Assembly: GCA_040218445.1 (NCBI GenBank)
Contig: JAVJRK010000012.1
Location: 248,001-312,000 of the forward strand
Reading direction: 5' to 3'
DNA from: UBA1479 sp040218445
Lineage (GTDB): Bacteria; Pseudomonadota; Alphaproteobacteria; Rhodospirillales; Casp-alpha2
Length of the DNA: 64,000 nt
This document shows, piece after piece, positions 23,207 through 32,575 of the stretch; position 1 is the stretch's first letter; each line of letters begins with the position of its first letter. The notes under the pieces were generated by a model, which saw only the letters and a list, made by a program, of their open reading frames with translations, was not told where the DNA came from and searched no databases. The translations under genes and the position numbers were made by a program.

Positions 23207-24703
23207 CTAATCCATATCCAGCGGGAACACGGGCCGCCGCACATTCTTATAGGGCAGGTCCTTGTAATTGCGCGACGTCAACCCGCCGCCGTCATCGACG
23301 ACGATGATCTGTGATGAAATCGGCGCATAGGCCGCGCGGAAATGGTGCGCCGATTTGACGCCCAGGACCTTTTTCTTCACCGGGTCGATGCCCATGGATT
23401 TGAAATACATCTTGTCGTAGTTCTGATAGCGCGCACTGGCGATCACGATATCCAGTCTGCCGACGCTGAACACGGCCGCAGGCCCCATTTCGACACGGGT
23501 ACCCCGGGTCATGGGGCCTTCCATGGCGAAGGTGCCGTCGGTGATGGCCGTGACCGTTCCCATCAATGACAACGGCCCGCCCTGCACGGCCGGATCGACC
23601 TTACCGCCCAATTCCAGACGGATGGTCGAACCCAGCCCCGCGTTCTTGCAGGCCAGGGCCGCTTCGGGGTCATAGATCGTGCCGAAGGCCGCGTCGGGCA
23701 GATCGGCCTCGATCATGGCGCCCAGAAGTTTGGTCGCATCGCCATAACCGCCACCGCCCGGATTATCGGCATAGTCCGCCAACACGATGGGGGCCGTGAC
23801 ACCCTGGGCCAAGGCCACCTGCACCCGTTTCATGGCTTCGTGAATATTGACCAGTTCGATCGACAGCTTGTTGCGGTCCCGCCAGATCTGATCCATCACC
23901 TGCTCGGCGATCTTGCCATGGGCCGGGTCGTCACCTTTGCCGGTGACGATACAGGTCGGCCCCACGTCATGGATATCGACCCAGGGGAAACCCGCGTTGA
24001 TCGACCCCGCATAGGTGCCGGGCGTTTCCTGCAACAATTTATCCAGCGTCGCCAGGGCCTCGGTCATGGGACCGGGTGCGGTCGTCCGCCCATGGTCCGC
24101 CCCGTCGAGCATTTCACGCCGCCGCACATGGACCTTGGGATGAATTTCCCCGGCCATGGTGCGGGCCAGCAGGTCACAGCATTGCGTCGCGATTTCGTGC
24201 TGATCGATATGCGGATAGGTGCGGTAGCTGATCAGGATGTCCGACAGGTCGCCCATGCGGTCCGTCACATTGGCATGCAGGTCGAGCGAGACCGCGACCG
24301 GCACATCCGGGCCCACCACCTCGCGCACGGATTTCAGCAACCGGCCTTCGCCGTCTTCGTCATGTTCGCAGGCCATGGCGCCGTGCAGGGCAAGATACAC
24401 GCCGTCAAAGGGGCCATCGGCCTTCAGGCTGTCGCAGATCACCTGCGTAACATGGTCATGCATGTCCTGGGTCACGCGCCCCGACGGCGTGGCATTGGCA
24501 TAGATCGGCATTCGGATCGACCAGCCGTGGCGTTCGGCCGCTTCGATGGCGGCACCGATCTCGGTCGCCGTGCCGCGCATGCTGGTGACAATCTCGTCAT
24601 CGCGGTAGTAACTGCGCGCCTTATAGGACGCCATGTCCGTGGGCAGGCTGGAAAAGGTATTGGTCTCGTGCTTGAAACCGGCAATGAACACGCGTTTGGT
24701 CAT
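23207..24703 (-). CDS. M81-family metallopeptidase (MlrC-like)
   Basis: A 498-aa protein of the M81/MlrC family, known from the microcystin-degradation enzyme MlrC and otherwise mostly uncharacterised. Family text: the opening FIAGFKHETNTFSS, LALHGAMACEHDEDGEG, VSLDLHANVTDRM and SYRTYPHIDQHE, which carry the metal-binding Asp/His residues. The gene begins 8 nt after the upstream amidase stop and is the last gene of the 13-kb transporter/hydrolase operon. It may cleave small or linearised peptides imported by the operon's ABC transporter. Confidence 0.85.
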   Translation of the reverse strand: MTKRVFIAGFKHETNTFSSLPTDMASYKARSYYRDDEIVTSMRGTATEIGAAIEAAERHGWSIRMPIYANATPSGRVTQDMHDHVTQVICDSLKADGPFDGVYLALHGAMACEHDEDGEGRLLKSVREVVGPDVPVAVSLDLHANVTDRMGDLSDILISYRTYPHIDQHEIATQCCDLLARTMAGEIHPKVHVRRREMLDGADHGRTTAPGPMTEALATLDKLLQETPGTYAGSINAGFPWVDIHDVGPTCIVTGKGDDPAHGKIAEQVMDQIWRDRNKLSIELVNIHEAMKRVQVALAQGVTAPIVLADYADNPGGGGYGDATKLLGAMIEADLPDAAFGTIYDPEAALACKNAGLGSTIRLELGGKVDPAVQGGPLSLMGTVTAITDGTFAMEGPMTRGTRVEMGPAAVFSVGRLDIVIASARYQNYDKMYFKSMGIDPVKKKVLGVKSAHHFRAAYAPISSQIIVVDDGGGLTSRNYKDLPYKNVRRPVFPLDMD

Positions 24704-24711
24704 GGTCGTTC

Positions 24712-26187
24712 TCAGCCTTTCAGCTTGTTCAGATCGGGCACGGGCCGCTCAAGATCGGCCTTGCCGGCAAAGTATTGTTCCAACGCATGGGCCACGGCCA
24801 GAACCAGCGCGTCCGAGCCGTTGGGCGCCATGACCTGAATGCCGAACGGCATTCCCTTGTGGTCAACGCCGCAGGGAATGACCGCCGAGCAGGCCAACGC
24901 CATGGTCGGCACGTAGGAAATGGCCAGCCAGCGCATGTAGGTCGGCATTTTCTCGCCGTTGATTTCCTCGACATAAAGCTGTTCGTGCGGGAACGGCGAT
25001 ACGGATGCCGCCGGACAGATCAGCACGTCGACCTCTTCGAACATGTCGATGAAGTGGCGCATGATCTTGGCCTGCTGAACCAAGCCCCAACCGACGTCCG
25101 ATGCCGTGATCTCAAGCCCCCGGTCCGTGTTGTCGATCACGTTGGGGCCCAGAAGGTCACGGTGCCTAGCCAGGCGTTCCTGATGGGCGCCGACGAAGGT
25201 GATGCCCCGGAAAATTTCGAACAGGCGGTGGATATCGCCGCCCGATCCCGCCATCGCTTCGTCGAAGCCGGGGTCGCGGTCCTGGGCTTCGGCGAACACG
25301 CCGCGGAACTGTTTGGCGTGGGCATCGAAAGTATCCCGAATGCCTTGGTCGACCGGGCAGCATCCCAGATCAGGGGTGAGCGCCGCGCGGATTGATCCCA
25401 AATCCAACCCATCGACGGAGCCGAACAGACGCAGATCGACCGCGCCGGAAAAAGGATCGGCCCGGTCATCATCGGCCTGGGCCTGCAGCATCAGATGGGC
25501 GTCTTCGACCGTGCGCGCCATGGGGCCCAGCTGCGACCAGGGCATCAGGGCCGGCGCCTTGTTTTCCGCCGGCACCACGCCCGGCGACGGGCGGAACCCG
25601 ACCACCCCGCAGAACCCGGCAGGCGTGCGCAGGCTGCCGCCGTAGTCACTGCCCGATGCGATCGGCACCATGCCCGTGGCCAATGCCACGGCCGAGCCGC
25701 CGGACGACCCGGCACAGGTCAGGTCCGGGTTGAACGGATTGCCCGTGGCACCGAACACACGGTTCTTGGTGTTGGCGCCGGCGCCGAATTCGGGCGTGTT
25801 GGTCTTGCCCAGGATGATCGCCCCTTCGGCCCGCACGGCGGCGACCGATCCCTGATCGGCTTCCGGCACCGTATCCTTGTTGATCAGCGAGCCCCAGGTC
25901 GTGCGCACGCCCTCGGTCGCTTCCAGATCCTTGATGCCGACCGGCAGGCCGTGCAGCAACCCTAAGTCATCGCCCTCCATGACCATCTGTTCGGCGGCCT
26001 TGGCTTCTTCGCGCGCCCGGTCATAGGCCCGCGTGACCATGCAGTTGACGGCGCCGTCGACGGCCTCGACCCGCTGGATGCAGCTTTTCACAAGCTCGAC
26101 CGGCGAGATTTCCTTGGTGCCGATCAGACGTCGGGCCTCGGTCGCGGTCAGATCACAGAGTTCGGTCGCCGTCGTTGGCTTGGTCAT
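24712..26187 (-). CDS. amidase (amidase signature family)
   Basis: A 491-aa amidase-signature enzyme with the Ser-cisSer-Lys triad: Lys86 (GIKDLEATEG), cis-Ser161 (AGSSGGSAV) and nucleophile Ser185 (SDYGGSLRTPA). It hydrolyses a C-N bond of an amide or N-acyl amino acid; the substrate is not evident. Its ATG overlaps the stop of the next upstream amidase gene as ATGA. The two amidases are clearly paralogous over their whole length, which suggests tandem duplication with different substrate range. No signal peptide, so it acts on imported compounds. Confidence 0.88.
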   Translation of the reverse strand: MTKPTTATELCDLTATEARRLIGTKEISPVELVKSCIQRVEAVDGAVNCMVTRAYDRAREEAKAAEQMVMEGDDLGLLHGLPVGIKDLEATEGVRTTWGSLINKDTVPEADQGSVAAVRAEGAIILGKTNTPEFGAGANTKNRVFGATGNPFNPDLTCAGSSGGSAVALATGMVPIASGSDYGGSLRTPAGFCGVVGFRPSPGVVPAENKAPALMPWSQLGPMARTVEDAHLMLQAQADDDRADPFSGAVDLRLFGSVDGLDLGSIRAALTPDLGCCPVDQGIRDTFDAHAKQFRGVFAEAQDRDPGFDEAMAGSGGDIHRLFEIFRGITFVGAHQERLARHRDLLGPNVIDNTDRGLEITASDVGWGLVQQAKIMRHFIDMFEEVDVLICPAASVSPFPHEQLYVEEINGEKMPTYMRWLAISYVPTMALACSAVIPCGVDHKGMPFGIQVMAPNGSDALVLAVAHALEQYFAGKADLERPVPDLNKLKG

Positions 26188-27617
26188 GTCAGTTTCTCCA
26201 AATCGGGGTGGGGGCGGGCCGTCTCCGGGTCCGCGTTGAACAGGTTTTCCAGGGCCATGGCCGCACCCAGCAGTTCGGCCTCGCCGTGCCGCTTGCCCGC
26301 CACCTGGAAACCGAAGGGTGCGCCCGTTTCGTCATAGCCGCAGGGCACGGCGATGACCGGACATCCGGCCAGGGTCAGGGCCGAACGGATCAGCGACGCG
26401 TCCTGATAGTTCTCCATGGGCTTGCCATTGATTTCCTTGGGGATGCCGTCCTCGATACGGTAGGGCGGCGTCGAATTGCCCGGCAGGATCAACAGGTCCA
26501 CGTCCTCCATGAAGGCCTGGAACCGGTCGTACCATTTGCGCCACAGAACCTCGGCCTCGGCCACGTCGGCCAATGACATGGTCAGGCCTTCCTCCGTATT
26601 GGTGATGATGGTCTGGGCCAAGAGATCGCGGTGCTTTTCCACCCGTTCCCGGTGATAGGCCACGTAGTAGAGCGAGCGCATCACCCAATTGGCCTCGCGC
26701 ACGCCGGTGATGTCCGGACTGTCGGCGCGGGCGGCCTTGAAGGCGTGCTTGATCTTTTCCATCCGCGCCCGGAACACCCGGCGGATGCCATCGTCGATGG
26801 GCGCGGTCCCCAAGTCTTCTGAATAGGCGATGGTCAGTTGGCTTAAGTCCGCGGCGCCAAGGTTCCTCAGGCCCGAGGCATCCCAGGGAAAGGCCATGGG
26901 ATCGCCCGGATGGGCATGCCCGGCCTGTACGGAATAAAGCAGGGCCAGGTCGGCGACCGAGCGCGCCATCGGTCCTTGAACCGAGAAATAGGTCATCGGC
27001 AGCAGACGCCGTTCGTTGGCGATGCTGCCCGGCCGGGGGCGCATGCCCACCGTGCCGGTCCAGGTCGCAGGTGCCCGCAGCGAGCCCGCCGTGTCGGACC
27101 CGGTGGCGAACGGCACCATGGAACAGGCGACGGCGACGCCTGACCCGCCGGACGATCCGCCCGGCGTGCGGGCCGGGTCGAAGGGGCTGCGCGTTGCACC
27201 GTAGACCCGGTTGATGGTGTTGGAGCCGGAACCGAACTCCGGCGTATTGGTCTTGCCCAGGATAATGGCGCCGGCATTGCGCAGCACGGTGATCTGGCTG
27301 TCATCCGCATCGGGCACCTGGTCCTTAAACAGCAACGAGCCATAGGTCGTGCGGATGCCTTTGGTGTTGACCAGATCCTTGATGCCGATGGGCAGGCCGG
27401 CAAGCGGCCCCGGGTCGCGCCCGGCCTGGAATTCGCTTTCCAATTCCCGGGCCCGGGCCAGGGCGCCGTCTTCATCCAGCGCCACAAAGGCGTTGACCGT
27501 GCCGTTCACGGCGGCGATGCGGGCAAGGCAGCTTTCCACCAATTCCACTGGCGACAGCTTCTTCGCCCCCATCAGGGCGCGCAGGTCGACGGCGGAAAGA
27601 TCGCAGGGCTCGGTCAT
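26184..27617 (-). CDS. amidase (amidase signature family), second copy
   Basis: A 477-aa paralogue of the downstream amidase, with Lys80 (GIKDLVNTKG), cis-Ser155 (TPGGSSGGSG) and Ser179 (SDTAGSLRAPA). Both gene junctions are four-base ATGA overlaps, so it is tightly coupled to the M20 peptidase upstream and the amidase downstream. No export signal. Its position inside the peptide-transporter operon argues for amide or acyl-amino-acid hydrolysis after uptake. Confidence 0.88.
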   Translation of the reverse strand: MTEPCDLSAVDLRALMGAKKLSPVELVESCLARIAAVNGTVNAFVALDEDGALARARELESEFQAGRDPGPLAGLPIGIKDLVNTKGIRTTYGSLLFKDQVPDADDSQITVLRNAGAIILGKTNTPEFGSGSNTINRVYGATRSPFDPARTPGGSSGGSGVAVACSMVPFATGSDTAGSLRAPATWTGTVGMRPRPGSIANERRLLPMTYFSVQGPMARSVADLALLYSVQAGHAHPGDPMAFPWDASGLRNLGAADLSQLTIAYSEDLGTAPIDDGIRRVFRARMEKIKHAFKAARADSPDITGVREANWVMRSLYYVAYHRERVEKHRDLLAQTIITNTEEGLTMSLADVAEAEVLWRKWYDRFQAFMEDVDLLILPGNSTPPYRIEDGIPKEINGKPMENYQDASLIRSALTLAGCPVIAVPCGYDETGAPFGFQVAGKRHGEAELLGAAMALENLFNADPETARPHPDLEKLT

Positions 27618-29008
27618 TGCAGCGGCAGCCGGTCGGTCTCACCCAAATCCCAGAACAGCCCGCCCATCAGGCGCAAGGCCGAGCGGGATACGGATTCCAG
27701 AATATGTTCATTGGGCGCGTGCTGCGAGCAGGCCGGATAGCTATGCGGCACCCAAATGGTCGGCAGGCCCAGGATATGGGCGAAGCAGTCGTTGGGAAGC
27801 GATCCGCCCAGGTTGGGCAGCACGGCGATTTCCTCTCCGGCCGAAACAGTCAGGGAATCGATCGCCCATTTGGCCCAGGGCTGATCGGGCTCCAACCGGG
27901 TCGCGGCCATGTATTCCCGGTCCGGTGTCAGCTCCACATTGTTGAAGCCCAGGCCGTCCAGATGCTTTCGCACGGCGGGCAGCACGACCTTGGGGTCGAA
28001 CCCCGCCACGAACCGCATGTGGCATTTGGCGAAGGCCTTGGGCGGCACGGCGTTCACGGGGTTGTCCGGGTTGCCGGTCTTGAAGGCCAGAATTTCAAAG
28101 GTGTTCCAACCGAACACCTTTTCCTCGGGCGTCAGGCCCGGCTCGCCCCAATCGGGATCGATTTCCGGATCACCCTCCATGCCGCCGACCTTGAGCTTGG
28201 AAATCGCCTGGCGCACGGAATTGGAAATGGGGTCGGGCTTCAGGTCGTCCAGCAAAATTTTGCCCTTGGCATCGACGATGGTCGAAATGGCATGGGCCAG
28301 GATCACCCCTGGGTTGGCCAGCAGCCCGCCCCAGTTGCCGGAATGATGGCCGCCGTCCCGCAGATCCAGGGACATGGTGAAATTGAACACGCCGCGTGAT
28401 CCGAAATAGACCGTCGGCCGTTCGGCGTTCAGGCGCGGGCCGTCCGATGCGATGAACACATCGGCCTTGAACAGGTCCTTGTTCTGGCGGCAGAACTCGC
28501 GCAATCCCGGCGAGCCCGTTTCCTCGCCCGTTTCGATCAATGCCACCACGTTATAGCCGAGCTTACCGTCACGGGCGTCCATGCAGGCCTTCAACGCCGC
28601 CAGATTGATGGTGTGCTGGCCCTTATTGTCGGCGGTGCCGCGGCCGTACCAGCGGTCACCCTCTTTCTTCATTTCCCAGGGCTCAATGCCGTCGCGCCAT
28701 TGATCGTCATACCCGCGCACCACGTCGCCATGGCCATAGGTCATCAGGGTCGGCAGGCCGTCGCCTTCGTGCCGGCGGGCGACCAGGATCGGCTGCCCGC
28801 CTTCCTGCGGATTTTCGAAAATCTCGCTTTCGAACCCCAGATCCGCCAGATAAGGCGTGATTTCCTCGCTCAGGTAGCGGTACAGCTCGGGCCGGAAGGG
28901 CTCGTCCTGGCTGCAGGATTTGATGGCGACACGGCGCGCAAGGTCGTTCCAGAACCCGCCGTCGTCGAAATAATGTTCCAGGCTTTCGATCACCGCATCG
29001 CGTGTCAC
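27614..29008 (-). CDS. M20-family metallopeptidase
   Basis: A M20 (carboxypeptidase/dipeptidase-type) zinc enzyme of about 464 aa. The di-zinc ligands sit in LMTYGHGDVVRG, the GRGTADNKGQHTIN loop and IETGEETGSPGL. A dimerisation domain separates the two catalytic halves. Start choice: AGGAG lies seven bases before the GTG at 29008 but only one base before the ATG at 29014, so I prefer GTG. The stop overlaps the amidase start as ATGA. The next gene upstream encodes a close paralogue, and a palindromic repeat element occupies the gap between them. Confidence 0.87.
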   Translation of the reverse strand: MTRDAVIESLEHYFDDGGFWNDLARRVAIKSCSQDEPFRPELYRYLSEEITPYLADLGFESEIFENPQEGGQPILVARRHEGDGLPTLMTYGHGDVVRGYDDQWRDGIEPWEMKKEGDRWYGRGTADNKGQHTINLAALKACMDARDGKLGYNVVALIETGEETGSPGLREFCRQNKDLFKADVFIASDGPRLNAERPTVYFGSRGVFNFTMSLDLRDGGHHSGNWGGLLANPGVILAHAISTIVDAKGKILLDDLKPDPISNSVRQAISKLKVGGMEGDPEIDPDWGEPGLTPEEKVFGWNTFEILAFKTGNPDNPVNAVPPKAFAKCHMRFVAGFDPKVVLPAVRKHLDGLGFNNVELTPDREYMAATRLEPDQPWAKWAIDSLTVSAGEEIAVLPNLGGSLPNDCFAHILGLPTIWVPHSYPACSQHAPNEHILESVSRSALRLMGGLFWDLGETDRLPLQ

Positions 29009-29024
29009 GGACATACTCCTTTAT

Positions 29025-29093
29025 CGTCATGCCCGCGAAGGCGGGCATCCAGTTGTTCGGCTTCCTGGACTCCCGCTTTCGCGGAAGTGACGG
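29025..29093. repeat. palindromic intergenic repeat element (REP-like)
   Basis: About 69 bp starting CGTCATGCCCGCGAAGGCGG and ending GCGGAAGTGACGG. It has an internal hairpin (CCCGC-GAAG-GCGGG) and imperfect outer complementarity (CGTCA near one end, TGACG near the other, plus a TCCCGC/GCGGAA half). This form matches a common dispersed element in alphaproteobacterial intergenic DNA. Only one copy is in this window. It sits between two paralogous peptidase genes within an operon, so it may affect the downstream mRNA. Confidence 0.6.
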
Positions 29094-29126
29094 GAAGACT
29101 TTCAGGTGCGGCAAGGGTCGGAAAAT

Positions 29127-30530
29127 TCATGCCGTGTACCGCGTTTCCGGGTCGCCCAGGTCCCAGTAGACACCGGTGACCAATTCCAGACCCTCGCGGG
29201 TCAGCGACCATAAAATGTGTTCATTAGGGGCATGCTGAGAACATCCCGTGTAGCTGAGCGGCAGCCACACGAAGGGAATGCCCAGCACGTCCTGAAAGAC
29301 GTCGTTGCAGATGGACCCGCCGGAATTGGGCACCATGCGGCAGGCCTCGCCGGTCGACCGTTCGACCGCGGCGCGCACCCATTTGGCCCAGGGATGGTCG
29401 GGCGGCGTGCGCGCGGCATGAAAGAACGCAGCGTTGCCGCCGGTCGAGGGCTGCACCTTGACCATACCGAATCCCTGTTCGTCCAGATGGGCCTGCAGAT
29501 TGGGAACGATGTTTTCCCAGTCCGTGCCGACCACGAAGCGCAGTTGGCAATGGGCCACGGCCTTGGGCGGAATGGCATGCACCGGATTGTCCGGATTGCC
29601 GGTCTTCATGGCCAGGATTTCGAAGGTGTTCCAGGCATAGACCTTTTCGGCGCGGCTCAACCCCGGCTCGCCCCAATCGTCGTCGATGGCGGGCCCGCCC
29701 GCGGACGTTTCCCGCGTTACGTCAGAAAGCAGCCCCTTTACCGTGTCGGTGATCGGCGGCGGCAACAGGGCCGGCACCAGGATCCGTCCCTTGACGTCGA
29801 TCACGGTCGCGAGCGCCGAGGCCAGGATGATCCCCGGGTTGGCCAGCAGCCCGCCCCAGTTGCCCGAATGATGACCGCCCGCGCGCAGGTCCAGAACCAG
29901 ATCGAAATTGAACGCCCCCCGGTTGCCGAGCGTCAGATTCGGCTTGGTCACATCGAAGCGCGGCCCGTCCGAAGCGAAATAACAATCGGCGGCGAAGGCG
30001 TCTTTTTCCCGCGCAACCAGCTCCTTCAGGCCTTTGGAGCCGTTTTCTTCCCCGGTTTCGATAATGAATTTGTGGTTGAAGCCCAGGTTTTCCCGCGCAT
30101 CCAACACGGCCTTCAGCGCCGCCAGATGTGCGGAATGCTGCGCCTTGTTGTCGGCCGTGCCGCGCCCATAGACCTTGTCGCCCAGTTTCATGAGCGTCCA
30201 GGGGTCCAGGTTGTCCTTCCACTGGCCTTCCTGGCCCAGCACCGTATCACCGTGGCCGTATCCCAGGACGGTCAGCGCGGCGCCTTCGTCCCGATGGGCC
30301 AGCAACACCGGGCCGCAACCGTCGAAGGGATTGTCATAGACCCGGCAGGCATAGCCCATGGCTTCGAACGCCGGGCGCATGTCTTCTTCCAGGTATGCAT
30401 AACAATCGGGCAGGCGGGCGGGGTTCTGGCTTTCCGTGGGCACCGCGATGCGCGCCTTCAGGTCTTCGAAAAATCCTTCGGGATCATCGAAATGGGCAAG
30501 GGCGGCGTCAATCGCATGCTGGCGGGTCAT
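29127..30530 (-). CDS. M20-family metallopeptidase, second copy
   Basis: A 467-aa M20 enzyme paralogous to its downstream neighbour: zinc sites in LGYGHGDTVLGQ, GRGTADNKAQHSAHL and IETGEENGSKGL. The start at 30530 (MTRQHAIDAAL) is preferred over a 44-codon upstream extension that overlaps the ABC ATPase gene and has no family similarity. It lies 20 nt after the transporter ATPase stop, so transport and hydrolysis genes are on one transcript. Likely substrates are dipeptides or N-acylated amino acids. Confidence 0.87.
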   Translation of the reverse strand: MTRQHAIDAALAHFDDPEGFFEDLKARIAVPTESQNPARLPDCYAYLEEDMRPAFEAMGYACRVYDNPFDGCGPVLLAHRDEGAALTVLGYGHGDTVLGQEGQWKDNLDPWTLMKLGDKVYGRGTADNKAQHSAHLAALKAVLDARENLGFNHKFIIETGEENGSKGLKELVAREKDAFAADCYFASDGPRFDVTKPNLTLGNRGAFNFDLVLDLRAGGHHSGNWGGLLANPGIILASALATVIDVKGRILVPALLPPPITDTVKGLLSDVTRETSAGGPAIDDDWGEPGLSRAEKVYAWNTFEILAMKTGNPDNPVHAIPPKAVAHCQLRFVVGTDWENIVPNLQAHLDEQGFGMVKVQPSTGGNAAFFHAARTPPDHPWAKWVRAAVERSTGEACRMVPNSGGSICNDVFQDVLGIPFVWLPLSYTGCSQHAPNEHILWSLTREGLELVTGVYWDLGDPETRYTA

Positions 30531-30550
30531 GGTGCTATGGGCACACCGGA

Positions 30551-31555
30551 TCAGGACGCGGCGCGGCCCCTCCCCTGATTCTCGTCGTACAGATGGCATT
30601 CGACGAGACCGGTCTTGGTCGGAATGGTGCGCGGCGGCGCGACGGAACAATGGTCCATGCAATCGACGCAGCGCGGATGGAAGGTACAGCCCGACGGCGG
30701 TTCCACCGGGTTGGGATAAGCAATGCCCAGCCCGGCATCGGGCACGTCCAGGTTGGGGTCCGGCGTCAGCACGGAATCCAACAAGGCCTTGGTATAGGGA
30801 TGCTGAGGATTGTCGAACAACTGGTCCGTATCCGCGACCTCGACCAAGCGGCCCAGGTACATGACGGCGACGCGGGTCGCCATGTGTTCGACCACGGCCA
30901 GGTTATGGCTGATCACGATATAGGTCAGGTTCAACTCCGAGCGCAGGTCCTGCAACAGGTTCAAAATCTGCGACTGCACGGAAACGTCAAGCGCCGACGT
31001 CGGCTCGTCACAGATCACGACCTCGGGCCGGTTGATCAGGGCGCGCGCCACGGCCACGCGTTGACGCTGGCCGCCCGACAGCTGGTTCGGGAAATTGCGG
31101 TACAGCCGGCGCGGCAGCCCGACCAGTTCCATGATTTCTTCGACCCGCAGGCGCAGGTCCTTGCCCCCGGCGGCTTCGGCCGTGCCCTGCACGCGCACCG
31201 GCAGGCTGATGATGTCACCGATGGTCTTGCGCGGATTAAGCGATGAATAAGGGTCCTGAAACACAGGCTGGACCTTGCGCGCCATCTCCAGGCGTTCCAT
31301 CCGGCTGGTCGGAGTGCCGCCCACGAACAGTTCACCCGCGGTCGGCGACAGCAGGCCCAGCAGCATCTTTGCCAGGGTCGATTTACCGCAGCCTGATTCA
31401 CCGACCAGGCCCAGGACCTCGCCCCGCGGCACCTGCAGGTTGATGCCGTTGACGGCATGCAGGGGGCGCTTGCCCTTCATGAACCCGGCCGAAATCATGA
31501 AGGTGCGCGTGACGTCGCGGGCTTCGAGAACGATATCGTCTTGATCGCCCGGCAT
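30551..31555 (-). CDS. peptide-type ABC transporter ATPase (DppF/OppF)
   Basis: A 334-aa ABC ATPase: Walker A GESGCGKSTLAK, signature LSGGQRQRVAVA, Walker B VVICDEPTSALD, and the C-terminal oligopeptide-transport extension with the cysteine-rich GCTFHPRCVDCMDHC region that binds an iron-sulfur cluster in some homologues. It pairs with the second ATPase encoded immediately upstream; the stop and start overlap by one base. It powers import through the B and C permeases. Confidence 0.93.
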   Translation of the reverse strand: MPGDQDDIVLEARDVTRTFMISAGFMKGKRPLHAVNGINLQVPRGEVLGLVGESGCGKSTLAKMLLGLLSPTAGELFVGGTPTSRMERLEMARKVQPVFQDPYSSLNPRKTIGDIISLPVRVQGTAEAAGGKDLRLRVEEIMELVGLPRRLYRNFPNQLSGGQRQRVAVARALINRPEVVICDEPTSALDVSVQSQILNLLQDLRSELNLTYIVISHNLAVVEHMATRVAVMYLGRLVEVADTDQLFDNPQHPYTKALLDSVLTPDPNLDVPDAGLGIAYPNPVEPPSGCTFHPRCVDCMDHCSVAPPRTIPTKTGLVECHLYDENQGRGRAAS

Positions 31556-32568
31556 CAGGCAGCTCCCTTCTTCAAATTGGCGGCACTTTGCTCCGGCGTC
31601 AGAACACAGCGGAAGACATGGCCGTCTTCGAACGAATCCTGCAAATCAATCCGGCCGGTCCTGCAGGTATCCATGGCATGGGTGCAGCGTTCGGCGAAAT
31701 GACAACCCGGCAAATCCCCCACCAGGGACGGCACGATGCCCGGAATCGATCCCAAATGGGCGCCCCGTTCCGTTTTGCCGGGAATGGGAATGCATTCAAG
31801 CAATCCCTGGGTATAGGGATGGGTCGGGTTTTCGAACACCTGCTTGGCCGTGCCCGTTTCGACGATCTGGCCCGCATACATGACCGCGACCCGGTCGGCG
31901 ACGCGGGCGACCACGCCCAGGTCATGGGTGATCAGGATCATGCCCATGTTGAATTCGCGCTGCAGGTCAGCCAGCAGATGCAGAATTTGCGCCTGGATGG
32001 TCACGTCCAGGGCCGTCGTCGGCTCGTCTGCAATGATCATTTCCGGCCCGCACATCAACGCCATGGCGATCATCACACGCTGGCGCAAACCTCCCGAAAG
32101 CTGGTGCGGATACTGCGACAGGCGCGAGGCCGCCGCCGTGATACCGACTTTTTCCAACAGATAAATAGCCCGTTCGCGGGCTTCGGCAGCACTGACGCTC
32201 TTATGCCGCAACAGGGCTTCGGCCAATTGGTTGCCGATGGTATAGGCCGGGTTCAGGGACGTCATCGGTTCCTGAAAAATCATGGCCATCTTGTTGCCGC
32301 GGATATCGGTCATGCGCCGTTCGCCGGCGGTCTGCAGGTCTTCGCCGGCAAGCCGAAGCGTCGATGCGGTGCGCTTCGCCGTTTTCGGCAACAGGTCCAT
32401 GACCGCCAAGGACGTCAGTGATTTTCCACAGCCCGATTCACCGACGATACACAGCGTTTCGCCGCGTTTGACCTCGAAGCTGATGGACTGGACCGGATGC
32501 AGCATTCCGGACGAAACGGGGATATCGACGACAAGGTCGCTGACTTCAAGAATAAGGTCGCTCATCAT
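31555..32568 (-). CDS. peptide-type ABC transporter ATPase (DppD/OppD)
   Basis: A 337-aa ABC ATPase with Walker A GESGCGKSLTS, signature LSGGLRQRVMIAMAL and Walker B MIIADEPTTALD. Its C-terminal extension again has the FAERCTHAMDTC cluster motif. It begins MM; either ATG could serve. It is 8 nt downstream of the DppC permease gene, whose product it contacts at the membrane face. Confidence 0.93.
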   Translation of the reverse strand: MMSDLILEVSDLVVDIPVSSGMLHPVQSISFEVKRGETLCIVGESGCGKSLTSLAVMDLLPKTAKRTASTLRLAGEDLQTAGERRMTDIRGNKMAMIFQEPMTSLNPAYTIGNQLAEALLRHKSVSAAEARERAIYLLEKVGITAAASRLSQYPHQLSGGLRQRVMIAMALMCGPEMIIADEPTTALDVTIQAQILHLLADLQREFNMGMILITHDLGVVARVADRVAVMYAGQIVETGTAKQVFENPTHPYTQGLLECIPIPGKTERGAHLGSIPGIVPSLVGDLPGCHFAERCTHAMDTCRTGRIDLQDSFEDGHVFRCVLTPEQSAANLKKGAA

Positions 32569-32575
32569 CTGGCCC

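Noticed and set aside
29217..30578. 453-codon plus-strand frame opposite the second M20 gene
   Set aside because: Antisense shadow; composition and motifs support the minus-strand peptidase.
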